Shown here: positions 13,438-20,996 of the stretch, piece after piece
Layout: each line of letters opens with the position of its first letter
Numbering within the stretch: the stretch's first letter is position 1
NCBI RefSeq assembly: GCF_014192335.1
Contig: NZ_JACHXU010000002.1
Location: 265,347-329,346, forward strand
Origin: Aporhodopirellula rubra
GTDB lineage: Bacteria > Planctomycetota > Planctomycetia > Pirellulales > Pirellulaceae
Direction of reading: 5' to 3'
Length of the DNA: 64,000 bases
Made by a program: the position numbers and the translations under genes
The notes under the pieces: model-generated
Seen by the model: the letters and a program-made list of their open reading frames with translations, nothing else
Databases searched by the model: none
Told to the model about the DNA's origin: nothing

Positions 13438-13629
13438 GTGGCGAAGATCAAACGCATTCGCACGAAACCCTGTTCGCGATGTACCGAGACGAACGATGTG
13501 CTCTACCGAGTTCGCATCGAAGAGGACGGCGACTGGATCTTCGTCTGCCCGGCCTGCCTAGAGAAGGTCAAGCCAGCCAACCCGCACTATCAATACGGCG
13601 GCACCTGGAAGAGTAAGAAGCGGCACTGA
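13438..13629 (+). CDS. Small zinc-ribbon protein
   Basis: About 63 residues with two CxxC pairs (CSRC near residue 10 and CPAC near 38), so a four-cysteine zinc site is likely, and a basic GGTWKSKKRH tail. The GTG at 13438 follows the preceding stop by four bases; an ATG at 13393 in the same frame would overlap the DUF2805 gene by 41 bases. Function unknown. Confidence 0.7.
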   Translation: MAKIKRIRTKPCSRCTETNDVLYRVRIEEDGDWIFVCPACLEKVKPANPHYQYGGTWKSKKRH

Positions 13630-13634
13630 GAACG

Positions 13635-14255
13635 TCAGGCGATTTCGCCGCTCTCACGCATGAACTGGTCCAGAAACGTTTGCATGAACGCTTCCCGGTC
13701 CTCGGCCATTCGCCGGCCAGCGTCAGTGTTCATCAACGACTTGAGCTTGAAGAGCTTTTCGTAGAAGTGACCGACACCCGTTTTGGCATCGCTCGCCTCA
13801 GCTAGGTAGAACGGTTGACCGAATGCCGCGCCGTATTCAATCGTGCGTACGATCCCGATCGCCCCAAGTGCGTCAAGCCGATCGGCATCCTGAACGACCT
13901 GACCTTCAAGCGATAGCGGTTTGGCCGACTCGCCTTTGCGAAACGAAATGTTGTCGACGATGTGAGCGACGTGTTCAATCAGATCATCCTCCGCACCCAG
14001 ACCACTCAGGATCTCACGAGCGAACTCGGCACTACGCTCAACGCCGTCATGAAACTTGGCATCGCCGACATCGTGCAGCAATGCCGCCAGCTCAATGATC
14101 GCCAAATCGCCTCCGGCCTCCGCTTGAATCGCGCGAGCCGATGCCAGCACCCGCAGCACATGATCCATGCCGTGACCGGCGGTTTGTCCGTCCATACGTT
14201 CACGCACGATGGTCTCGACTCTATCAACAAGCTGCCGGGTCACTGGGTCATCCAT
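13635..14255 (-). CDS. HD-domain phosphohydrolase
   Basis: A 206-residue HD protein of the YedJ/YpgQ kind. Metal ligands are visible: H in GHGMDHVLRV, HD in AALLHDVGDAKF, and D in VVQDADRLDALGA. These enzymes hydrolyse nucleotides or related phosphates with a divalent metal. The start overlaps the end of the AlkD gene by 16 bases, so the two are coupled, which hints at nucleic-acid or nucleotide damage handling. Confidence 0.93.
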   Translation of the reverse strand: MDDPVTRQLVDRVETIVRERMDGQTAGHGMDHVLRVLASARAIQAEAGGDLAIIELAALLHDVGDAKFHDGVERSAEFAREILSGLGAEDDLIEHVAHIVDNISFRKGESAKPLSLEGQVVQDADRLDALGAIGIVRTIEYGAAFGQPFYLAEASDAKTGVGHFYEKLFKLKSLMNTDAGRRMAEDREAFMQTFLDQFMRESGEIA

Positions 14256-14965
14256 TTCGTTCGGTCTTCCCTCGACAACTTTTCAATTGAGTAACGAAGC
14301 ATCGTTCGCGGCATCGCCTTAGCGTGCTTCTTCAAGAACTTTTCCAGTTGACGCTGGTCGCGATTGCCCATTTCCCGAAGCATCCATCCGATCGCCTTGT
14401 GCATCAAGTCGTGCCCGTCGCCCATCAGACGCTCGGCAAGTTCGACGATCTCCTCGAACTCGTCATTCTTGATGAGCGACAAAGTAGCCAATACTGCCAC
14501 ACGTCGCTCCCACAACACGTCGCTGGCGGCAAGCCGATCCAGCACGCCACGCTCGTCAAAATGCTCCACCAACCATGCCCCAAGGATTTTTGGAGCGGTC
14601 GTGTCAACGATGTCCCAGTTGTTCACCGCACCAAGATTCGCCAAGTAGAACTCCACGATCTCGCGACATTCAAAATCGCGATGAGGATTCTTCGGTTTCG
14701 CTGCGGTCTCATACTGACCAACCAGAATCAACATTCCGGTCAATCGGCACTCATGCCAAGGGGAAGCAAACAGCTTCAGCAATTCATCCCGCGACAAATC
14801 ACGAAACTGTCGAGCCACTTTTCGCTGGTCCGGCACCACGCAACCAAGAAACCGATCGCCCTCGCCGTACCCGCCGGGCACAGCCTTAAAGAACCCAGGC
14901 AAGAACGCTGCCTTATCTTCGCGAGCCACCTCACGAAGGGTTGATAGAACCTGCTTCGCCGTCAT
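14240..14965 (-). CDS. DNA alkylation repair protein (AlkD-like)
   Basis: A 241-residue HEAT-like repeat DNA glycosylase of the AlkD family. It has the N-terminal GCVVPDQRKVARQ and the conserved segment SPWHECRLTGMLIL, then WDIVDTTAPKILGAWL with the key W and D residues, and LMGDGHDLMHKAIGWMLREMG near the C terminus. AlkD removes bulky or cationic alkylated bases without base flipping. The start at MTAKQV (14965) matches the family N terminus. Confidence 0.92.
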   Translation of the reverse strand: MTAKQVLSTLREVAREDKAAFLPGFFKAVPGGYGEGDRFLGCVVPDQRKVARQFRDLSRDELLKLFASPWHECRLTGMLILVGQYETAAKPKNPHRDFECREIVEFYLANLGAVNNWDIVDTTAPKILGAWLVEHFDERGVLDRLAASDVLWERRVAVLATLSLIKNDEFEEIVELAERLMGDGHDLMHKAIGWMLREMGNRDQRQLEKFLKKHAKAMPRTMLRYSIEKLSREDRTKWMTQ

Positions 14966-14966
14966 C

Positions 14967-15212
14967 CTAGCGACGCCGAGTTCCTGCACGCTTCAGACCC
15001 TTGGCGACGAAGTCGAACGCATCGGCTGGTTTGTAGTCTTCGAGCACGTCGAAAAAGCACGCTAGGACTCGCTTGGTCTCGGCGACGTTGATTTTCACAC
15101 CTTGCGTGTCAGCTTTTCTGGCAACCTGATCGTAGATGTCGTTGAGTGTTGATGCTTTCTTCTTGGCAGGCGTTTTCTTGACGGCTGCTTTGGTTGCTTT
15201 CTTCTTGGCCAC
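14967..15212 (-). CDS. Small protein with a lysine/alanine-rich N-terminal tail
   Basis: An 81-residue protein. Residues 1-21 are a histone-H1-like KKA-type tail (KKATKAAVKKTPAKKK), which in bacteria usually binds DNA or RNA nonspecifically. The rest (LNDIYDQVARKADTQGVKINVAETKRVLACFFDVL) is a small helical domain with no recognised family. It is immediately upstream of AlkD and probably in the same operon. Confidence 0.75.
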   Translation of the reverse strand: MAKKKATKAAVKKTPAKKKASTLNDIYDQVARKADTQGVKINVAETKRVLACFFDVLEDYKPADAFDFVAKGLKRAGTRRR

Positions 15213-15296
15213 TTCGTGTCTCCATGTTGAAATGAAACGTTTCGTTACGAAGTGCTAGTTGTACATTCCGTTCAACAAATCGAATACCGGCGATGC

Positions 15297-15331
15297 AAAA
15301 CGACACAAGCCAGCGTGATGCTGGCTTGTGT
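15297..15331 (-). terminator. Hairpin terminator at the left end of the phage-like block
   Basis: A perfect 12-bp stem (15303-15314 with 15320-15331) and a 5-base loop, followed on the minus strand by four T residues. It lies just after the last gene of the block (15360-15815) and separates it from chromosomal genes. Confidence 0.75.
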
Positions 15332-15359
15332 GTAAAAAGGTTTTGCGTGACTACGAATT

Positions 15360-15815
15360 TCAATCGTCGTACAAGCCTGGATAGCTCGGCCAATCGTCGC
15401 TCCAATCACCTGGATGCACGACGGGATAATCGGGCATTCCAGGATAGGCTTCGCCGGGGTGACCTGGCGGCAAGTTGTCAGGAGCCGAGTAGCCGGGCGG
15501 GACGTGATAGGGATGGTCCGGCGGCAGTCGCGGCCAAACGTGAATCGGCGGCGGTGACTCGATCACAACCGGTTCTTCGGGTGGAGCCGGCCAAGGGTAG
15601 TCGTCGGGCCACCACGGCGGACGTGGGCCAGGATCGGGTGTGCCTGGCGGATATTCGTCGGGCCACACCGGTGGTGGCGGCAACGGCGGCGGTGTGAGGA
15701 TGATTGGCCCATCGTCGTCTTCCTCGGGATCGTACGGCGGTTCGCTGCCAGGCGGATCAAACGGCGGCACGAAAGGATACGGCGGCATTTCGGGATAGTC
15801 GGAAGGATACGTCAT
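15360..15815 (-). CDS. Proline/aspartate/tyrosine/tryptophan-rich protein
   Basis: A 151-residue, low-complexity acidic protein, very rich in proline, with repeated short units such as PPWWPDDYPWP and PPPLPPPP. It has no signal peptide or globular domain. The start MTYPSDY overlaps the stop of the radical SAM gene by four bases, so the pair is coupled. Either it is an extended structural spacer made with the virion proteins, or it is a substrate of the radical SAM enzyme. Both ideas are inference. Confidence 0.7.
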   Translation of the reverse strand: MTYPSDYPEMPPYPFVPPFDPPGSEPPYDPEEDDDGPIILTPPPLPPPPVWPDEYPPGTPDPGPRPPWWPDDYPWPAPPEEPVVIESPPPIHVWPRLPPDHPYHVPPGYSAPDNLPPGHPGEAYPGMPDYPVVHPGDWSDDWPSYPGLYDD

Positions 15816-16621
15816 CGCAGGGCACTCCGTTGCAAAGGATCGGGATGGGAGAATGCGGTGCGTTTGCTGGGACACAAGCCGCACTGCGGGATGGCTTTGG
15901 TTTCGAGGAAGGTTTTCAATTCAGCGTCAGTGGCGTTGGGCGAACACGCTTGGTAGTCGCGGAAGAGTTGCCACTGAGGTAAGTCGTGCAAACGCAGTTT
16001 GGATTCGAGCTTGGCGAAATAGGCTAGTGCGGGACATTTCCAAAGCTTGCCTTCGTAAAGCTGCGTGCAAGTCTTCTGCATGCAGACTTTGAATGCGGCG
16101 TCCGGCCGTGAGTCGAACGGCATTGGTTTACCGTTGGCGACCTTGTATTGACGCATCCAGCCGCGATGCGACTGTCGTATTTTGATGCAGATTCCGGGAA
16201 ACTGTTCTCGCCAACGCCAAACGAGGTGTTTGACTTCGCGGAATCGTTTGACGTATTCATCGTGCGTCCCGTGCTGGCTGACTTCGAGTCGGCAATTCGT
16301 TTCGACGAGTACTTTCGGTAGCTCGGGAAACCGATGCAGGAAAAACCCGTTGGATACCAGCATCAAGTTGCTGTCCCAATGCTGCCTCGCGAGCTTGATA
16401 TGTTCCAGAATCGCGGAGTTCAACAATGGCTCGCCCCCGAGCAACGCGACCCGAGTCGGCTTCAGACGATTCGACCACCTCTGGTAGTCAGCATCGGCTT
16501 GCTCGATCGTTGGCATCGCACCGGGCAAATGATGGTCGCTGTAGTGGCTGCATTGCTGGCACGACAGATTGCAGCCATGAGCCAAGTGATATTCAAGTGC
16601 CGGCAAGTTGTAGCGTTGCAT
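15812..16621 (-). CDS. Radical SAM protein
   Basis: A 269-residue radical SAM enzyme. The iron-sulfur cluster motif CNLSCQQC (CxxxCxxC) is at about residues 17-24, VALLGGEPLL at about 60 is the GGE SAM-binding motif, and C-terminal cysteines (KVCMQKTC, CPALAYF, CGLC) suggest a second, SPASM-like cluster. SPASM-type enzymes usually modify peptides or proteins. The start MQRYNLP is chosen because AAGGAGG lies six bases ahead. Its neighbours are glycosyltransferases and a Pro/Tyr/Trp-rich protein, so a protein-modifying role is plausible but unproven. Confidence 0.85.
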   Translation of the reverse strand: MQRYNLPALEYHLAHGCNLSCQQCSHYSDHHLPGAMPTIEQADADYQRWSNRLKPTRVALLGGEPLLNSAILEHIKLARQHWDSNLMLVSNGFFLHRFPELPKVLVETNCRLEVSQHGTHDEYVKRFREVKHLVWRWREQFPGICIKIRQSHRGWMRQYKVANGKPMPFDSRPDAAFKVCMQKTCTQLYEGKLWKCPALAYFAKLESKLRLHDLPQWQLFRDYQACSPNATDAELKTFLETKAIPQCGLCPSKRTAFSHPDPLQRSALR

Positions 16622-17618
16622 CAGCATCCTCCTTGACGCGAAGGCGGAACCGTCGAGCGTTGATTCCAAGCTGCAGCAGAAAACGGGTAAGCACCAGGTG
16701 CGACGATCCGGTTTCGGTATGGCTGAGCATTCGTCGATCCAATCTGACCGGCTCGTCGGACCAGTGGCCTGTGACAATCAATTCTGGATAGATAGCCAGC
16801 AAGTTCGCGGCGAATTGCGGTGTGAAAATCGGACCGACGTCGTATTCGGTCGGCGGATCGTCGCCCCATTGCTGCATCAGTTCTTGCGAATGAACGTTGC
16901 CTGGAAATGGCAACTCGGGTGGATCCCGCCGTTGCCAACGACAATCGCCAAGGTGATCCTTCGAGCGACCGACGAAATGATAGATATAGGATTGCATGAC
17001 CGGATTGATGGCCCAGGCGGGCGAGTAGACCATGCTGACGTTGAAATCGGGCGGCAAGAATTTGATGTAGCCAGGATGATCGTTGTAGAGCTGGTTGATG
17101 ATTAGCGACTCGTCGGTGGCTTGGTCGCTGGCTCCCCAAGTTGGAATTAAATGCCGGATGATGCGAGCGAACATCAGTCCATACATTTCGGTGCCATACA
17201 GATAGAGACCTCCGTTGGGGTGCAGCCAAGTGAGTGCTGGCCGAACACCGCATCGCCGAGCCCAAATCTCGTGAGCCCGCTGTTGCCAACCGCCATTGTC
17301 GATGCGATTGTTTGCAGACTGACGCTCAGCCACCAATCCAAACTGGTTCGGAGTCAGTAGATCAAACGGCGAAGGGCAGTCCGATCGGATCAGCATGTCA
17401 TTGTCGAGTTGCAGCACGTGTGCCGGCCCAAACTCTTGTTGGACGTGATCGCAAACAAACATCTTCTGCCAAAACGGATGCACAGGGTGTAGGTGCTCGC
17501 TAATCCAAAGCACCTCCGCGCCCCATCGTTTTGCGGCTGCCTCATAGCTTTCCCGCACGTTCTGTGATGCTCGCCGTGGTGGCAAGTCGAGGACTGCAAT
17601 GATTCGCTTCATTTCCAT
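16593..17618 (-). CDS. GT-A type glycosyltransferase-like protein (DxD)
   Basis: A 341-residue soluble protein. HVLQLDNDMLIRSDCPSPFDLL at about residues 67-88 contains a DND motif in the position of the metal-binding DxD of GT-A glycosyltransferases, and HPNGGLYLYG downstream resembles family-8-like enzymes. The first strand (MKRIIAVLDLPPR) fits a Rossmann-like nucleotide-sugar fold. It overlaps the genes on both sides, so the series 15.4-20.4 kb is one translationally coupled operon. Donor and acceptor are unknown. Confidence 0.7.
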   Translation of the reverse strand: MEMKRIIAVLDLPPRRASQNVRESYEAAAKRWGAEVLWISEHLHPVHPFWQKMFVCDHVQQEFGPAHVLQLDNDMLIRSDCPSPFDLLTPNQFGLVAERQSANNRIDNGGWQQRAHEIWARRCGVRPALTWLHPNGGLYLYGTEMYGLMFARIIRHLIPTWGASDQATDESLIINQLYNDHPGYIKFLPPDFNVSMVYSPAWAINPVMQSYIYHFVGRSKDHLGDCRWQRRDPPELPFPGNVHSQELMQQWGDDPPTEYDVGPIFTPQFAANLLAIYPELIVTGHWSDEPVRLDRRMLSHTETGSSHLVLTRFLLQLGINARRFRLRVKEDADATLQLAGT

Positions 17619-18322
17619 ACGACTTTCTCCAATCCGTGTTTGTCTAATCCGGCTTTCAAAAACTCTGGTCGTCGCCGCTTGTAGCCAGTCGGGTCGACGT
17701 GCTCGTGTTTGAACGAGTGATTCAGATCGACCGCGACGTTCATGCCAGCGATTTTTGCTCGCCAGAAGAAGTCCCAGTGTTCTTCGACCTTCAGCGATTC
17801 ATCCCAACGGATCGCTTGCAAGATGTCGCGGTAGGCAACAAAGCAGTTGCCGACGTAGTGACACCAGCGAATCGAGCGCCGCTGTCTGTAACTGCCGAAT
17901 GCGATCCGCAGAGTTCTCCCGTCGACTCGTAGCATTCGCGGACGTTCCTCGTTGTTACTGAGGGCTGCCAGCAAATCGAGGTCGTGATGTTTGTTGAGCG
18001 TCGCGATCAAGTCGGGCAATCGCGTTTGATTCGTAACGAGGTGATCGTCATCCGCGAAGATGACGATCGGTGTGTCGCCAGCATCGAGCAACCGATTGCG
18101 ACCAGCGGATAGTCCGATGTCGTACTCGGTCTCGATCAGTCGATCGACCATTGCAGCTTCGTCGGGGCACACGGCCGAGAATCGCAACTCTAGTTTTCCG
18201 TCATCGAGGACGTGGATCAGCGGACGGTTTTCGCCATAGTGTTCGTGAATGCTGCGAACGAGTGCGGCACAGCAATGCGGACGATGAATCGTCTTGATGC
18301 AGAAAGTGGCTTGATTACGCAC
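17609..18322 (-). CDS. Family 2-like glycosyltransferase
   Basis: About 237 residues: TFCIKTIHRPHCCAALVRSI at the N terminus, VGRN-like LSAGRNRLLDA, then VIFADDDHLVT (DDD metal motif) at about residue 85. It is a close paralogue of the next gene (FCIKTIHRP, DDDH, WDESLKVEEHWDFFWRA against WDEALKTYEHWEFFYRA). The GTG at 18322 is selected because it overlaps the upstream stop and aligns with the paralogue's start; the longer frame runs through the upstream gene. Confidence 0.8.
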   Translation of the reverse strand: MRNQATFCIKTIHRPHCCAALVRSIHEHYGENRPLIHVLDDGKLELRFSAVCPDEAAMVDRLIETEYDIGLSAGRNRLLDAGDTPIVIFADDDHLVTNQTRLPDLIATLNKHHDLDLLAALSNNEERPRMLRVDGRTLRIAFGSYRQRRSIRWCHYVGNCFVAYRDILQAIRWDESLKVEEHWDFFWRAKIAGMNVAVDLNHSFKHEHVDPTGYKRRRPEFLKAGLDKHGLEKVVWK

Positions 18323-19079
18323 GGACGATTTGACCTCCTGGGTAGCGCAAAGAGTGGAAACCGTGCTTGCGAAGCCCCATCGCTCGGAACTTGGATCGAC
18401 CACGCAGATCGCGGTAGCCTGTGCCGGCAACGTGGGCATGGACAACCGAGCAATCAGTGGCGACCGCGATTTGAAGCTTGGCAAGGTGACTCGCTCGGTA
18501 GAAGAACTCCCAGTGCTCGTAAGTTTTCAGGGCTTCGTCCCAACGCAGCGTCGCGATCGTTTCCTTACGAGCCAGAAACGCATTGCTGACCATGTCGCAC
18601 CACGCGACGGTGCCGATGCGTTTCCTTTCACCACGATGCATCCAGATGCGTTTGCCGTTCATTAGCGGCGAAAGCATCGTGGGGCGACCACCTCCACCTT
18701 GGCGTACGGCGAGGATGTCAAGTTCGTGGCTGGCGAAGTACTCGCAAACGCGGTCGATGTGAAAGTCCGCCGTGACAACATGATCGTCGTCGAGCAGAAA
18801 GATGTACTCGGTTTGCGATGCGTCGATTGCTGCGTTACGTCCGACCCCAACGCCCACGTCGTGTCGATCAAGATTGATGATCGTGCAATGCTTGGCGGTT
18901 TCTGGATACTTCTCGCTGAAACGTAGTTCCGGTCGCCCGTCATCGACGACGACGATCGTTGGGTTTGCAATGTGCTCACGCAGCGATTCGACCAGACGAT
19001 GGCAGGACCACGGACGGTGAATCGTCTTGATGCAGAATGTAATGTCTGCCATTGAAATACTTTTCACCATGTTGCTCAC
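18315..19079 (-). CDS. Family 2-like glycosyltransferase
   Basis: A 254-residue GT-A enzyme with ADITFCIKTIHRPWSCHRLV, GVGRNAAIDAS, and YIFLLDDDHVVTADF (DDD, nucleotide-sugar/metal site). The C-terminal WDEALKTYEHWEFFYRASHL is typical of chondroitin- or GalNAc-transferase-like members. It forms a tandem duplicate with the preceding gene, which suggests sequential addition of two sugars. The start is a GTG overlapping the upstream stop; an ATG three codons later is also possible. Confidence 0.8.
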   Translation of the reverse strand: MSNMVKSISMADITFCIKTIHRPWSCHRLVESLREHIANPTIVVVDDGRPELRFSEKYPETAKHCTIINLDRHDVGVGVGRNAAIDASQTEYIFLLDDDHVVTADFHIDRVCEYFASHELDILAVRQGGGGRPTMLSPLMNGKRIWMHRGERKRIGTVAWCDMVSNAFLARKETIATLRWDEALKTYEHWEFFYRASHLAKLQIAVATDCSVVHAHVAGTGYRDLRGRSKFRAMGLRKHGFHSLRYPGGQIVRA

Positions 19080-20410
19080 CCAAACTTTCGGAGATCAGGA
19101 TTGACGTGCTCGATCGCCGACTGGATCTCATCCTGCGTCGGCGTGATGCCGAGAAACTCGACCAGATTGCCGATCACTTCTTCGGGATACGTCACCAACT
19201 CGGCGAACTCGATCCGGAATACTGGCACGTCGGGATGTTCAGCGATGAAGTTGTCTCGGTGATCGCGGAGACTGTGTTGCAGAACTTCACACTGCTCATC
19301 GTTTGCCGCGAACCATTGGCCACGATGTTTCTCGCTACGGTTCTGCAGCGAACGAATCGAGGCCTCGATGTCTCTTTCGACGGAGACGATTCGCAGTGAA
19401 TCGCCCAGCCCGGCGTGAAGGTGATTCACGAACCGACACAGATGCGGATACTTCGCCCCAGCGACCGTCTTGTCACGGTTCGCTTCCGATTTTCGACTGA
19501 CGATCCACGACTTGAGCATCTGAGTCAGTTGGTCGTCGCTGACATTCGGGTCCGTCGCCGGGAAACGCATCACCTTTTCGCAAAGCTGCGACAATCCGAG
19601 TGCCTCGCCGCCTCCGGTCGCTTCGTAGCCACCGAGTTGATTGCCCATGTGTACGCCGAGATGGTGCATGACCATCGCGACGCACGAAGTGCCGGCGCGG
19701 TGCGGGCCGAGCACGGCGAAGAACGGTGCGTCCGAATGGTCGGCGTTCTTGGCGTCATTGAAGAACCGCGTTTGACTCCATTTGCGACCGCAGATGTTGG
19801 ATTTCGTGGGCAGTTGTCCAACGAGCCAGCGATCGGGCGTGTAGACCGCGATGGATTCCTTCTGGATGTTCTTGCCTTGCACGAGAGCTTGGTAGCGACG
19901 CTGGATCAATCGACCGAGGTGGTGGTCGATGTGATGCTTGGTGTGCCAGTCGTTCCACGTTAGATGGCGATAGAGTGTCTTCATCGCCTCACGCCCGCGC
20001 ACCATGAACGCGTGTGTGCGGTTCACGTTGTAGGGGCGATAGACATGTTCGCTAACTTTGTGAGGAGGGTTCTTGCCGGCGTACAAGTGCTGTCCGCCGA
20101 GATACGCCATGCCCCAGTCGGCTGGCAGTTCCGCAATGAACTGTTGCAGCCGATCACAGAAGTCGTCGCCGAATCCGGCGTCGTCTTCAAACACGACGTA
20201 GGAGTCGATGTGTTCGAGCAGGCATTTTTCGAGAATCAGCAGATGCGATCGGTAGCATCCCCACGCTCCGTTGCCCGCTCGCCACTGCGGGGGTGTCGCG
20301 ACGCGGCGGCCGTCGATCGCAGTAAAGCGTTCGGGTTCGGGGAACGGCCACGGTTCGGGAAGCTGCCGCATCCAATCCTGCAGTCGATCGTCACGGCGAT
20401 CGAGGTTCAT
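19076..20410 (-). CDS. Fusion of family-25 glycosyltransferase and sulfotransferase-like domains
   Basis: A 444-residue two-domain protein. Residues 1-215 match GT family 25: MNLDRRDDRLQDW, then ERFTAIDG, GCYRSHLLILEKCLLE, and VVFEDDAGF with the ExD motif. From about residue 235, FFAVLGPHRAGTSCVAMVMHHLG is a P-loop-like PAPS-binding segment of sulfotransferases, followed by RIVSVERDIEASIRSL. One polypeptide could therefore add a sugar and sulfate it. The ATG at 20410 is used; the longer frame overlaps the upstream gene. Confidence 0.8.
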   Translation of the reverse strand: MNLDRRDDRLQDWMRQLPEPWPFPEPERFTAIDGRRVATPPQWRAGNGAWGCYRSHLLILEKCLLEHIDSYVVFEDDAGFGDDFCDRLQQFIAELPADWGMAYLGGQHLYAGKNPPHKVSEHVYRPYNVNRTHAFMVRGREAMKTLYRHLTWNDWHTKHHIDHHLGRLIQRRYQALVQGKNIQKESIAVYTPDRWLVGQLPTKSNICGRKWSQTRFFNDAKNADHSDAPFFAVLGPHRAGTSCVAMVMHHLGVHMGNQLGGYEATGGGEALGLSQLCEKVMRFPATDPNVSDDQLTQMLKSWIVSRKSEANRDKTVAGAKYPHLCRFVNHLHAGLGDSLRIVSVERDIEASIRSLQNRSEKHRGQWFAANDEQCEVLQHSLRDHRDNFIAEHPDVPVFRIEFAELVTYPEEVIGNLVEFLGITPTQDEIQSAIEHVNPDLRKFG

Positions 20411-20423
20411 CAAGAAGCAGCGT

Positions 20424-20996
20424 TCAACGATCGAATTCGTCCTCCGGATCGTCCTGGTCTGGTTCGGGTGCCCCTTCGGGGAATTTCCGCTCGTACTTGC
20501 GGATGGCAGTTTTGACGAGACTGCGGGCGACTGTTGCTGTAAACCTTCCATGGGGGAGTCCTCTTACTTGAGCTTCTTCGAGTAACCAATCGACGATGGT
20601 GTCAATGTTTCGGCGGCAACCTTCGGCACCCCAGTCGTTCATCGTGTCGACACGGGTTTCGCAGTTGCATGTTTCACTCGGCTTGGCAAACCAAGCGATC
20701 ATCTTCTTGAGTTCGTTGCCGGGGCCAGGCCGGTAGCTGCTCATCTTCAGCGTTGCCGGCATCAGGTTGTCGTCCGGCAGGTAGTTGCGAAGCAGGGCTT
20801 CCAACTCGGTGACATCTTGTTTGCGGCGTTTCTTGTTGACCAATGCCATGCCGATCGTGACAACGTTGATCGCGCATGGGTTGTCGTTGGTCTGGCACGC
20901 GTTGCAGGCGACTGGCGTGGTTTGCACGCGACAACCGGCGAGTTGGCATGCCACTTCGCATTGGTTGTCGGGTGTTAAATGAGGGCAATGCATCAT
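20424..20996 (-). CDS. Cysteine-rich N-terminal hypothetical protein
   Basis: A 190-residue protein with nine cysteines in the first 45 residues (CPHLTPDNQCEVACQLAGC, then CNACQTNDNPC), so a zinc or disulfide module is likely. The remainder is helical and charged, with YLPDDNLMPATLKM and an acidic tail. Its start overlaps the end of the serine-rich gene by four bases. No family is recognised; the position suggests a role with the serine-rich protein or its glycosylation. Confidence 0.7.
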   Translation of the reverse strand: MMHCPHLTPDNQCEVACQLAGCRVQTTPVACNACQTNDNPCAINVVTIGMALVNKKRRKQDVTELEALLRNYLPDDNLMPATLKMSSYRPGPGNELKKMIAWFAKPSETCNCETRVDTMNDWGAEGCRRNIDTIVDWLLEEAQVRGLPHGRFTATVARSLVKTAIRKYERKFPEGAPEPDQDDPEDEFDR

